From positions 1 to 47,936 of the forward strand of contig NZ_JARXYZ010000051.1 in assembly GCF_029894125.1 (NCBI RefSeq): DNA of 47,936 nucleotides, in the 5' to 3' direction. This document shows positions 34,507 through 42,877 of the stretch, one piece after another (the stretch's first letter is position 1; every line of letters begins with the position of its first letter). A model generated the notes under the pieces. It saw nothing but the letters and a program-made list of their open reading frames with translations. It was not told where the DNA came from and did no database searches. The position numbers were made by a program, and so were the translations under genes. This stretch comes from Kitasatospora sp. MAA19 (GTDB lineage: Bacteria; Actinomycetota; Actinomycetes; Streptomycetales; Streptomycetaceae).

Positions 34507-35154
34507 CTACAGCAGGTGGTGCTTCTGGTGCTTTCCGTCGAGTGATGCCAAAGCTGTGTGGACCAGGCCGGCTTGAGGGCTGGTCGCGCATTCCTTGAGG
34601 AATGCGCGAACCCTTGTTGCGGACCACCCGGCGGCCGCGGCGGTCGGCCAGAAGCGCAGTCCGTTCGACGGGGCGAGAGGTTGGACGTGGTCGAGGATCA
34701 TGTCGATGACCTCACTCGCCGGGGTCAGGTGGAGCATGGCGACGGCTCGGAAGGCGCCATCGGCGAGCATGGGGTTGTGCCGGCTCAGGCACCACGAGAT
34801 CGACTCGCGCGTGCCTTCCTGGGCGACCCCGAGTCGAACGATCGCGTCGCCCAGTGCCAGGTAGAGGGTCGTCGCCTTGATCGGACGTTCCGCGAGATCC
34901 CGTAGAAGGGGCGCGGCCGGTGTGTAGCGGCAGGTGCCGGCAGCCATCGCCATCTGGTACTGCGTTTCCCATGTTCGGGCGTCCCTGACCTCCCGCTCAA
35001 GCGCTGCGAGGAGTGCCGGGCCGGCAGCTGGGTCGGCGAGCTTCCGTCGTCTTTTGGCGGCGGATCGGCGCTTCGGGGAGCTCTTGTCGCCGAGTTGATT
35101 GATCGATTCCTGAACCGGCGTGGGAATCCCGGGCGGAATCCCCGGGGCGCCGCG
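34507..35154 (-). CDS. HEAT-repeat-like protein, 5' end unclear
   Basis: The open frame reads ALEREVRDARTWETQYQMAM, then RDLAERPIKATTLYLALGDA, IVRLGVAQEGTRESISWCL and SRHNPMLADGAFRAVAMLHL, short alpha-helical pairs like HEAT repeats. The first ATG (34953) would cut off clearly protein-like sequence upstream (SSPKRRSAAKRRRKLADPAA...). Upstream of it the frame stays open to the TGA at 35157 but contains no ATG, GTG or TTG, so the native start is missing: a 5'-truncated gene or one with an altered start. It is in the same frame as, and directly follows, the GGDEF-EAL stop. Given as the open frame; the minimal CDS is 34507-34953. Confidence 0.55.
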   Translation of the reverse strand, partial: RGAPGIPPGIPTPVQESINQLGDKSSPKRRSAAKRRRKLADPAAGPALLAALEREVRDARTWETQYQMAMAAGTCRYTPAAPLLRDLAERPIKATTLYLALGDAIVRLGVAQEGTRESISWCLSRHNPMLADGAFRAVAMLHLTPASEVIDMILDHVQPLAPSNGLRFWPTAAAAGWSATRVRAFLKECATSPQAGLVHTALASLDGKHQKHHLL

Positions 35155-38100
35155 TCAGACTTGCTCGTAGGTGGTGTCCCCGACGAGGGCACGGGCCTGG
35201 GGGGCGGTCAGGGGGTGGGCGAAGAGGTAGCCCTGGCCGAGGGGGCAGCCCATGGCGGCGAGGAGGTCGCGTTGTTCGGGGTGTTCGATGCCCTCGGCGA
35301 TGACCTGGACGTCGAGGGTGTCGGCGATGCGGACGATGCCCTCGACGAGGGCGTACTGCTGGGGGGAGAGGCCGAGGCCGTCGATGAAGGACTTGTCGAT
35401 CTTGAGGATGGAGATCGGGAACTCGCGCAGGTAGGAGAGCGAGGAGTAGCCGGTGCCGAAGTCGTCGATGGCGATGCCGATGCCGAGGCCGTTGAGGGTG
35501 GCCATGTCGGCGTGGACGCGGTCGTCGCGGCGCATCAGGACGGATTCGGTGAGTTCGAGGACGAGGGTGTGCGGGTCGATGCCGGAGGCGTGCAGGGCGC
35601 CGCGGACGACGTCGACGAAGCCGGCGTCGCGGAACTGGCGGGCGGAGACGTTGACGTTGACCCGGAGCGGGGGCCGGCCGGCGGCGGCGCGGGTGGCGGA
35701 GCTGGCGGCGTGCCAGGCGGCGGCCTCCTGGGCGGCGCGTTCCAGGATCCAGGCGCCGAGGGGGACGATCTGGCCGCTCTCCTCGGCGAGGGCGATGAAC
35801 TCGTCGGGCAGGACCATGCCGCGCCGGTCGTGCGGCCAGCGGACGAGCGCCTCGAAGGCGACCAGATCGCCCGTGCGCAGGTCGACGATCGGCTGGTAGT
35901 ACAGCTGGAAGGCGGATTCGGCGATGGCCGTGTCCAGGTTCTCGTTCAGCTCGTGCCGTTCCACCAGCCCGGCCTGCAGGGCCGGCTGGTAGTGGTGCCA
36001 CTGGCGGCGGCCGGCGGCCTTGGCGGAGTAGAGCGCGAGGTCGGCGTGGGTGAGCAGTTCGGTGGCGTCCACGCTGTCCTCGGTGGTGGCGACGCCGATG
36101 CTGGCGGCGACCCGGACGGCGCCCGCGCTGAGCTTGAACGGTTCGGCGAACACCGTCAGCACGGTGTCCGCGATGGCGTCCACGTCCGCCGGGAGCAGCG
36201 CGTCCTCCACCAGGACGGCGAACTCGTCGCCGCCGAGGCGGGCGGCGGTGTCCGAGCTGCGCAGGGCGGTGGAGATCCGCAGTGAGACGGCGACCAGCAG
36301 TTCGTCGCCGACCGCGTGGCCCTGGGTGTCGTTGACCACCTTGAAGTCGTCGAGGTCGAGGAAGAGCACGCCGGTGACGGCGCCGCTGCGCTGGCCGCGG
36401 GACAGCGCGTGGCCGACCCGGTCCTGGAACAGCACCCGGTTGGCGAGGCCGGTGAGGGAGTCGTGGAAGGCCCGGTGGGTGAGTTCGCGCTCCATCTGGC
36501 GCTGCTCGGTCACGTCGCGCAGGGTGAGCACCAGGCCGCCGACGGTCGGGTCGGCGCGCAGGTCGTTGAAGCGCACCTCGGCCTCGATCGGGGTCCGGTC
36601 CTGCCGCAGCAGCCGCCAGTGCTCGCGGGGCTGTTCGCGTGACGGCGGGCCCGCCGGAGGGGGTTCGGCCGGGCCGCGCATCCGGGCCAGGGCCTTGCCG
36701 ACGGCCCGGCTGTCCTCGGGCGGGACGAGGTCGGTGAGCAGGGTGCCGTCGAGGCTTGGGTGGCCGAGGACCCGTTCGGCGGAGGAGGAGGCGTAGCGGA
36801 CGCTGTCGTCGGCGTCCAGGATCAGGATGACGTCGCTGGCGTTCTGCACCAGGGTGCGGAAGTACAGCTCGCTGTTGCGGCGGTTGACCTCCTGGCTCAG
36901 CACGACCCGTTCGACGGCCAGGGCGGCCTGCCCGGCCAGGATCTCCAGCGAGCCCCACAGGCTGGTGAGTTCCTGTGCGGTGCCGGTGACGATGAGCGCG
37001 CCGATCAGCGGGTCGCCGGAGGGGCGCTCGTCGAGGGTGAGCGGGCACAGCAGGGCGGAGGGCATGCCGTCGAGGCGGGTGGCCAGGTCGCTGCCGATGT
37101 CCTCGATGGGCAGGAGCCGGGTCTCCCGGTAGGCGGCGAGTGCGAGCGCCTGGCCGGAGTCGGCGGCGGGGCCGAGGAGGTGCTGGGCGGCGCCGCGTTC
37201 GGCGTGCCGGACGTGCAGGACGCCCGCCTCGGTGACGGCGAGCAGCGCGACGTGTCCGGGTTCGGTGGGCATCAGGGTGGAGGCGGCGGCCTGGACGGCG
37301 TCCGCGACCTCCTCGACGCTGAGGGCCGCGGTGAGCCTGGCGCCGGCCTCGCGCAGGGCCCGCTCCCGGGCGATCGCCTGCCGCCGGGCGACCACGACGA
37401 CCGCCAGCCGGGCCAGCACCAGCAGGTAGAGGAGCGCCGAGAAGGTGCCGATCACGCCCGCGTTGCGGGTATTGCCGTTCAGCGACTCGATGATCAGGAT
37501 GGCCGGGGCGATCAGCGAGGCCAGGGTGAGCAGGACGAGGCGGCCGGCGCTCAGGTCGGGCTGCTGGGTGGGGACCGGTCTGGTCAGCTCGACCATGGAC
37601 GGGTGCAGCGCGGCCGCGCCCCAGGCGGTGTAGAACGCGGCCCAGCCGAGGTCGACGCCGGTGCCGATGTGCCAGCCGCCGTGCAGCTGGATCAGCCCGT
37701 ACAGGGTGTCCGAGACCAGGATGCCCACGGTGCCGACGGCGAGCAGTTGCAGCGAGCGGCTGTTGCCGCCGCGCGGGGTCAGCAGCCGCAGCAGCAGGGC
37801 GAGGACGACCACGTCGCCGAGCGGGTAGGCGATCGAGACGGCCTTCTGGAACCAGCCGAGGTCGGGGTTGAGGGCGTACGGGAGGATCAGGTAGATCCAG
37901 GCGAGCAGCGCCAGGCCCATGGTGAGGATCAGCGCGTCGAGGAGGCCGGCGCGGTCCTGACGGGCCGTGCGCCAGCGGATGAAGCCGAGCACGCCGGCCG
38001 CGTACAGCACGAACTCGGCGAGGTAGAAGCCGTCGGCGACGGACGGGAACGGGTTGTCGAGGTGCAGGAACTGGGTCTGGACGACCTGCACGACCTCGCC

Positions 38101-38400
38101 CGCGGAGAAGCTCAGGTTGGCGAGTGCCAGCAGGTACCAGAACAGCGCGTGCGCGGGGCGGTTGAGGCGGACGCCGACCACGATGGCGGCGACGCCGCCG
38201 AGGCCGATGCCCGTCCACCAGATGATCCGCTGTGCGGGGAAGGCGTAGTAGATGCCGGTGAGCAGCACCATCCACAGCAGGTAGCAGACCATCAGGCGTT
38301 GTCGCCGAGGTGTCAACGAGGCTACCTCCTCCGCGACGTCACCCGGCCGGTCGGACGGGGGAGTTCGGGCGAGGGCGGGTCTTGGCGGTGGAGGGGTCAT
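35155..38400 (-). CDS. Membrane GAF-PAS-GGDEF-EAL cyclic di-GMP enzyme
   Basis: 1081 residues from ATG 38400. Nine or ten N-terminal membrane segments (~35-330), a GAF-like region (~360-500), a PAS domain (~525-650: LYFRTLVQNASDVILILDAD ... RDVTEQRQMERELTHRAFHD), a GGDEF domain with intact SDTAARLGGDEFAVLVED, and an EAL domain with intact DLVAFEALVRW, plus DDFGTGYSSLSYL and KIDKSFIDGL. Both active-site signatures are complete, so synthase and phosphodiesterase activities are both possible. c-di-GMP controls development through BldD in Streptomyces. It is divergent from the NRPS-like operon at 38540. Confidence 0.94.
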   Translation of the reverse strand: MTPPPPRPALARTPPSDRPGDVAEEVASLTPRRQRLMVCYLLWMVLLTGIYYAFPAQRIIWWTGIGLGGVAAIVVGVRLNRPAHALFWYLLALANLSFSAGEVVQVVQTQFLHLDNPFPSVADGFYLAEFVLYAAGVLGFIRWRTARQDRAGLLDALILTMGLALLAWIYLILPYALNPDLGWFQKAVSIAYPLGDVVVLALLLRLLTPRGGNSRSLQLLAVGTVGILVSDTLYGLIQLHGGWHIGTGVDLGWAAFYTAWGAAALHPSMVELTRPVPTQQPDLSAGRLVLLTLASLIAPAILIIESLNGNTRNAGVIGTFSALLYLLVLARLAVVVVARRQAIARERALREAGARLTAALSVEEVADAVQAAASTLMPTEPGHVALLAVTEAGVLHVRHAERGAAQHLLGPAADSGQALALAAYRETRLLPIEDIGSDLATRLDGMPSALLCPLTLDERPSGDPLIGALIVTGTAQELTSLWGSLEILAGQAALAVERVVLSQEVNRRNSELYFRTLVQNASDVILILDADDSVRYASSSAERVLGHPSLDGTLLTDLVPPEDSRAVGKALARMRGPAEPPPAGPPSREQPREHWRLLRQDRTPIEAEVRFNDLRADPTVGGLVLTLRDVTEQRQMERELTHRAFHDSLTGLANRVLFQDRVGHALSRGQRSGAVTGVLFLDLDDFKVVNDTQGHAVGDELLVAVSLRISTALRSSDTAARLGGDEFAVLVEDALLPADVDAIADTVLTVFAEPFKLSAGAVRVAASIGVATTEDSVDATELLTHADLALYSAKAAGRRQWHHYQPALQAGLVERHELNENLDTAIAESAFQLYYQPIVDLRTGDLVAFEALVRWPHDRRGMVLPDEFIALAEESGQIVPLGAWILERAAQEAAAWHAASSATRAAAGRPPLRVNVNVSARQFRDAGFVDVVRGALHASGIDPHTLVLELTESVLMRRDDRVHADMATLNGLGIGIAIDDFGTGYSSLSYLREFPISILKIDKSFIDGLGLSPQQYALVEGIVRIADTLDVQVIAEGIEHPEQRDLLAAMGCPLGQGYLFAHPLTAPQARALVGDTTYEQV

Positions 38401-38481
38401 CTCGTTCCGGGCCGACGGGCGCACAGGACCGTGACGTCCGGTCGGATCGCGATCGGACGCTCTCCCTGTGGCGTGAGTGCG

Positions 38482-38532
38482 TATAGTCGGAAATGTCGCA
38501 CCCCCTAGCATTCTGCCGCCACAGCACGAGGT
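38482..38532 (+). promoter_or_regulatory. Promoter and ribosome binding site of the NRPS/tRNA-transferase operon
   Basis: TATAGT (38482-38487) is the best -10 in the 139-bp divergent region, followed by a second candidate TAGCAT (38506). GAGG at 38528-38531 lies 8 nt before GTG 38540 and decides that start. The region also holds the start of the leftward c-di-GMP gene. Confidence 0.45.
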
Positions 38533-38539
38533 CAAGCCG

Positions 38540-41500
38540 GTGGACGACGCAGCAGACAGCGCACAGGGCGTACGAACGGATGTGAACTCCGGGCGGCACG
38601 CCGTGGTTCGAAACGACAACGGTCAGTATGCGATCTGGCCCGGCGACTTGACCGTGCCGGGCGGTTGGCAGCGGGTGTACGGGCCGGCCGCCCGCGCCGC
38701 CTGCCGGGCCTACGTGGAGCGCGAGTGGCGCCCGCCCGGGCTCGGGTTCCCCGGGGAGCACCGCCGCGGGCGGGCGGTGGCGGCGGGCCTGGCCGACACC
38801 GTGCACGGCCTCTTCGCCTCCCGCGCCGCGCGCGACCCGGACGCAGTCGCCGTGATCGCCGAGGACGCCACGCTGAGCTACCGCGAGCTCGACCGGCGCA
38901 GCGACCGGCTGGCCCGCGCGCTGCGGGCCCGCGGGGTCGGCACCGAGCAGGTCGTGCCGGTCTGCCTCGATCGCGGGGCGGGCCTCGTCGTCGCCTGGCT
39001 CGGGGTGCTGAAGGCGGGCGCGGCGTTCCTGCCGTTGGACCCGGGGTTCCCGGAGCGGCGGCTCGCCCGGCTCGTCGAGGACTGCGGGGCGCGGGTGGCC
39101 GTCACGGACGGTAGGGACCTGCCGGGTACCGAGTCGCTCGCGGTGGACGCCGGGGGATTGACCGGCCCGCTGCCCGAGGGACCCTCGCCGGACGGCGCCG
39201 GTCCGGATGGCGCGCTGCCGGGCGATGCCCTGCCGGACGACGTCGGGCCGGACGACCTCGCGTACCTGATCTACACCTCCGGCACCACCGGCACCCCCAA
39301 GGGCGTCCCGGTCACCCACCGCTCGCTGGTGTTCACCCTCGACCGGGTCGTCCGCGGTTACGGGCTCACCCCCGGCGAGCGGGTCCTGCAACTCGCCGCG
39401 CTCGGCTTCGACACCGCGCTGGAGCAGGTCTTCGCCGCCCTGCACGCCGGGGCCAGCCTCGTCCTCGGCGGCGGCCGCACCTGGGCGCCCACCGAACTGG
39501 TGCAGGGGATGGACGAGCTCGGCCTCGCCGTCGTCGACCTCACCCCCGCGTACTGGCACCACGTGCTCGCGCTGCTCCCGCCCGGCGGACCCGGCCCGGA
39601 CGGGCTGCGGCTGGTCCTGGTCGGCGGGGACACCGTGCACGCCGACGACTGCCGCAGCTGCCTGGACCGGCTGCCCGGCGTCCGTCTGGTCAACGCCTAC
39701 GGGGTCACCGAGGCCGCCGTCACCTCCACGCTCTGCGAGGTCACCCCCGCTCTGCTGGACGCCGCGCCGGGCGGGCCGGCCGCGCCGGTGCCGATCGGCC
39801 GACCGCTGCCCGGCGTGCGGGTGCACGTGCTGGACGCCCGGCTCAACCCCGTCCGGCCCGGTGAGAAGGGCGAGATCCACCTCGGTGGGCCCGGCCTCGC
39901 GCGCGGCTACTGGCGGGCCCCCGTGTCGACCGCCGAATCCTTCCTGCCCGACCCGTACGCGCCGGTGCCCGGCGAGCGGATGTACCGCACCGGCGACGCC
40001 GGGCGTTGGCGGGCCGACGGACAGCTGGAGATCTTCGGCCGCTTCGACGACCAGGTGAAGGTGCGCGGCTACCGCGTCGACCCCGCCGAGATCGAGGCTG
40101 TCCTCGCCGCCCACCCCGAGGTCCGGCAGGCCCGGGTCGCCGCCGACGGCGAGGCCTCCGACGGCAGCCACGTGCTCACCGCCTACTACACGCTCGCCGA
40201 CGGCGCCGCCGACGCCGGCACCGCCGCCGCCGGATCCTGGGCCCGCCGCGTCCGGATCCGCGCCTACCTGGCCGAACGGCTGCCCGCGTACCTGGTCCCG
40301 ACCGAGTTCGTGGTGCTGGCGGACCTGCCGCTCACCCCGGCCGGGAAGGTCGACCGCCGCCTCCTGTCACGTGCCGATCCGCGGGCGCACCGGCCCGACG
40401 GCGGGGCGCGCCAGCTCGACGGCGGGGCGCACCGGCCCGACGGCGGGCCCCGTGCGCCGGACGACGGACCGCACGCGTTCGACGGAACCGTCGAGGCCGC
40501 GATCGGGCACCTGTGGACCGAACTGCTCGGCGGCGAGGAGGTCGGCCCCGCCGACGACTTCTTCGCCCTCGGCGGCAACTCGCTGCTCGCCATGGAGATG
40601 CTCGCCCGCGCCCGGATCATGCTCGGCATCGACGTCACCCGGATCCGTGCCCTCACCCGCGCCCTGCTGCGCGACGCCACCCTGCGCGCCTTCGCGACCG
40701 CCGTCCGGCTCGCCCGCGCCGACGGCTCCGGCGCCGGCGAGGCCGCCGTCGACTGGGCCGCCGAAGCCCGACTCACCCACCCCGTGGCGCAGTCCTGGAG
40801 CCCCGCGCCCAGCCGCGCCGAGCCCGCCGAGATCCTGCTCACCGGCGCGACCGGCTTCTGTGGCGCCCACCTGCTGCACGCCCTGCTCGCCACCACCGGG
40901 GCCCGGATCCACTGCCTGGTCCGCGCCCCGGACGAGGAGCACGCGCTGGAACGCCTGCGCGCCGCCCAGCAGCGCTTCCTGCGGCACGACCTCGTCGACC
41001 CCCGGGTGGTGCCGCTGGTCGGCGACCTCGCTGAGCCCGGACTCGGATTGACGCAGCGTCAGTTCGACCGGCTGGCCGGGAGCCTGGACGCCATCCACCA
41101 CCTCGGCGGGCAGGTCAACTTCATCTACCCGTACCACCAGCTGCGCGGGCCCAACGTCGGCGGTACCCGCGAGATCGTCCGCCTCGCCGGGCACAGCCGG
41201 GGCATACCCGTGCACTACCTGTCCACGCTCGCCGTGCTGGCCGGCTTCGGCGCGGCCCGCGTCGGCGAGGTCACCGAGCGGACCCCGCTCGCCCACCCCG
41301 ACAAGCTCGGCGTCGGCTACGTCGAGAGCAAGTGGGTCGCCGAACAGCTGCTGCACAACGCGGCCGCCGCCGGGCTGCCGGTCACGGTGCTGCGCACCAA
41401 CGACGTCACCGGGGACCTGGCCACCGGCGTGATGAACACCGGCACCGAGATCTGCGCGCTCATCAAGTACCTGGCGGACAGCGGCACCTGCCCGGACGTG

Positions 41501-41965
41501 CGGCTGCTGCTCGACTTCGTGCCGGCCGACCGGTTCGGGCGGGCCGTCGCCCACATCGCCGCCCACGCCCCCGCCAACGGCGAGGTCTACCACCTGACCT
41601 CGCCGGACCCGGCCGTCCTCGCGGACCTCGCCGAACGGCTCCGGGCGCGCGGCCACCCGATCGCCGAACTCCCGTACGGGGAGTGGGTGCAGGGCCTGGT
41701 CCGGTTCGCCGCCGGGCACCCCGGCCACCCCATCACGCCGTTCGTCCCGCTGTTCGTCGACCGCGCCCCCGGGTCGCAGCTGTCGCTCAGCGAGATGTAC
41801 TTCCGGCCCACCTTCCCGCGCTTCGACCGGACCAACACCGATGCCGCGCTCGCCGGCAGCGGGATCGAACTGCCCGCCGTCGACGCCGGGCTGCTCGACC
41901 ATTACCTGCGGCGGCTGGCCGCGGAGGGCTTCCTCGGGCCGCCGCCGCAGGCGCCGCGCGGATGA
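38540..41965 (+). CDS. MbtH-adenylation-carrier-reductase single-module NRPS
   Basis: 1141 residues. Domain 1 (about 16-68) is MbtH-like: N-D-N-G-Q-Y-A-I-W33-P, PGGW43, G, C55, YVE, W63. Domain 2 is an adenylation domain with LIYTSGTTGTPKGVPVTH, NAYGVTEAA, YRTGDAGRW, GRFDDQVKVRGYRVDPAEIE and PLTPAGKVDRRLL. Domain 3 is a carrier with FFALGGNSLL (Ser681). Domain 4 is a thioester reductase: LLTGATGFCGAHLLHALL (near 770), HHLGGQVNFIYPY, YVESKWVAEQLL (Y927, K931). There is no condensation domain. Predicted: activate one amino acid, hold it as a thioester and release it as an aldehyde (or alcohol). By-eye binding code D-T-E-D-L-G-A-V-T-K suggests a basic residue. GTG 38540 has GAGG 8 nt upstream; GTG 38477 and 38582 are in-frame alternatives. 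Confidence 0.93.
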   Translation: MDDAADSAQGVRTDVNSGRHAVVRNDNGQYAIWPGDLTVPGGWQRVYGPAARAACRAYVEREWRPPGLGFPGEHRRGRAVAAGLADTVHGLFASRAARDPDAVAVIAEDATLSYRELDRRSDRLARALRARGVGTEQVVPVCLDRGAGLVVAWLGVLKAGAAFLPLDPGFPERRLARLVEDCGARVAVTDGRDLPGTESLAVDAGGLTGPLPEGPSPDGAGPDGALPGDALPDDVGPDDLAYLIYTSGTTGTPKGVPVTHRSLVFTLDRVVRGYGLTPGERVLQLAALGFDTALEQVFAALHAGASLVLGGGRTWAPTELVQGMDELGLAVVDLTPAYWHHVLALLPPGGPGPDGLRLVLVGGDTVHADDCRSCLDRLPGVRLVNAYGVTEAAVTSTLCEVTPALLDAAPGGPAAPVPIGRPLPGVRVHVLDARLNPVRPGEKGEIHLGGPGLARGYWRAPVSTAESFLPDPYAPVPGERMYRTGDAGRWRADGQLEIFGRFDDQVKVRGYRVDPAEIEAVLAAHPEVRQARVAADGEASDGSHVLTAYYTLADGAADAGTAAAGSWARRVRIRAYLAERLPAYLVPTEFVVLADLPLTPAGKVDRRLLSRADPRAHRPDGGARQLDGGAHRPDGGPRAPDDGPHAFDGTVEAAIGHLWTELLGGEEVGPADDFFALGGNSLLAMEMLARARIMLGIDVTRIRALTRALLRDATLRAFATAVRLARADGSGAGEAAVDWAAEARLTHPVAQSWSPAPSRAEPAEILLTGATGFCGAHLLHALLATTGARIHCLVRAPDEEHALERLRAAQQRFLRHDLVDPRVVPLVGDLAEPGLGLTQRQFDRLAGSLDAIHHLGGQVNFIYPYHQLRGPNVGGTREIVRLAGHSRGIPVHYLSTLAVLAGFGAARVGEVTERTPLAHPDKLGVGYVESKWVAEQLLHNAAAAGLPVTVLRTNDVTGDLATGVMNTGTEICALIKYLADSGTCPDVRLLLDFVPADRFGRAVAHIAAHAPANGEVYHLTSPDPAVLADLAERLRARGHPIAELPYGEWVQGLVRFAAGHPGHPITPFVPLFVDRAPGSQLSLSEMYFRPTFPRFDRTNTDAALAGSGIELPAVDAGLLDHYLRRLAAEGFLGPPPQAPRG

Positions 41966-42717
41966 GCGTCTTCGACGGGGTGGACGTCCGGGGCGGGCCC
42001 GGGGACGGGCCGGTGGCGTTCGGGGCCGGGCTCGGAGCGCGGGAGCTGCTGGCGGCGTACCGGCGCGGCCTGTTCCCGATGCCGGCGGCGGACGAGTACG
42101 CGAGCGCGTACAACGAGGCGCGGTACGAACCGGCGGTCGGGACGGGGGAGTCGTCGCTGTTGCCCGGCGGGGACGATCCGTACGCGCTGGCCTGGTGGTC
42201 GCCCGACCCCCGGCCCGTCCTGCCGCCCGGCGGCGTCCGGCTCGGCAGCCGGCTGGCCCGGCGGCTGCGCCACCGGTCGCCGTGGTGGACCAGTGCCGAC
42301 CGGGCCTTCGGCGAGGTGCTGGACCGCTGCGCCGAGGGCCGCCAACCCGTCTGGCTGACCGAGGAGTTGAGGGGCGGGCTGGCCCGGTTGCACGCCCTCG
42401 GCGTCGCCCACAGCGGTGAGGTGTGGGAGGGGGAGGAGCTGGTCGGCGGGGTGTTCGGCGTGGCCGTCGGGCCCGTCCTCAGCCTCGACTCGATGTTCCA
42501 CCGCCGCCCGGACGCCGCCCGGGTCGCCGTCGCCGACCTCGGGGCGCGGTTCGCCGCGGCCGGCGGGCGACTGCTCGACGCCCAGTGGGACGGGCCGCAC
42601 ATCCGCAGCCTCGGCGCCGAGCCGATGCCCCGGGCCCGGTACCTGGCCGAGCTGGCGGCGGAGGTGCCGGTGGGTCCGCTGTCGGGCGAGGCGCTGCCGG
42701 TGGCGCGACTGGTCTGA
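41962..42717 (+). CDS. Leucyl/phenylalanyl-tRNA-protein transferase homologue, probably a peptide-bond former
   Basis: 251 residues of the Aat family: ELLAAYRRGLFPMP, LAWWSPDPRPVLPPGG, QPVWLTEELRGGLARLHALG, VAHSGEVWEGEELVGGVFGV and LLDAQWDGPHIRSLGAEPMP. Residues equivalent to E. coli Aat E156, D186 and Q188 appear as E153, D206 and Q208, so catalysis should be intact. About 28 residues are inserted between FPMP and AWWSP compared with E. coli. ATG 41962 overlaps the NRPS stop (ATGA). Together they suggest transfer of Leu/Phe (or similar) from tRNA to the amino group of the NRPS-bound amino acid or its aldehyde, rather than N-end-rule tagging. Confidence 0.9.
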   Translation: MSVFDGVDVRGGPGDGPVAFGAGLGARELLAAYRRGLFPMPAADEYASAYNEARYEPAVGTGESSLLPGGDDPYALAWWSPDPRPVLPPGGVRLGSRLARRLRHRSPWWTSADRAFGEVLDRCAEGRQPVWLTEELRGGLARLHALGVAHSGEVWEGEELVGGVFGVAVGPVLSLDSMFHRRPDAARVAVADLGARFAAAGGRLLDAQWDGPHIRSLGAEPMPRARYLAELAAEVPVGPLSGEALPVARLV

Positions 42718-42737
42718 CCTGCGGGTTCGGCGCGGCT
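42714..42737. repeat. Direct repeat flanking the SRPBCC gene, left copy
   Basis: CTGACCTGCGGGTTCGGCGCGGCT begins inside the stop of the tRNA-transferase gene; the right copy lies at 43567-43589 and differs only by GGGT versus AT. The two are about 853 bp apart and bracket the SRPBCC gene with its promoter. Confidence 0.8.
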
Positions 42738-42770
42738 CGTAGGGCTATGCGCTCAAGGGATAGTGAGAGG

Positions 42771-42825
42771 TTCTAGCGAAACCTGTTGACCCTTCACGCC
42801 GCCTCGCGTTATAACTTCTAACGAA
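42771..42825 (+). promoter_or_regulatory. Strong promoter flanked by 10-bp direct repeats
   Basis: TTGACC (42786-42791) and TATAAC (42810-42815), 18 bp apart, form a near-consensus housekeeping promoter in a locally AT-richer patch. TTCTAGCGAA (42771-42780) and TTCTAACGAA (42816-42825) flank it 45 bp apart and are candidate regulator sites. It drives the secreted SRPBCC gene at 42878, which has GAGGGGAA as ribosome binding site. Confidence 0.75.
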
Positions 42826-42877
42826 CACGCTGGCATCTATCTCGGCGCGACAAGCCGACCGATCGAGGGGAACTCCC

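Noticed and set aside
34217..34627. 136-codon leftward ORF in the decayed region
   Set aside because: No family features, Pro/Arg/Gly-rich, and it overlaps the XRE remnant on the other strand.
36760..38508. 582-codon plus-strand ORF opposite the c-di-GMP gene
   Set aside because: Gly/Asp/Glu-rich shadow of a clearly conserved membrane protein on the other strand.
41962..42717. Housekeeping aat gene of the N-end rule pathway
   Set aside because: The ATGA overlap with an NRPS-reductase gene and the insertion argue for a biosynthetic role, although the housekeeping role is not formally excluded.
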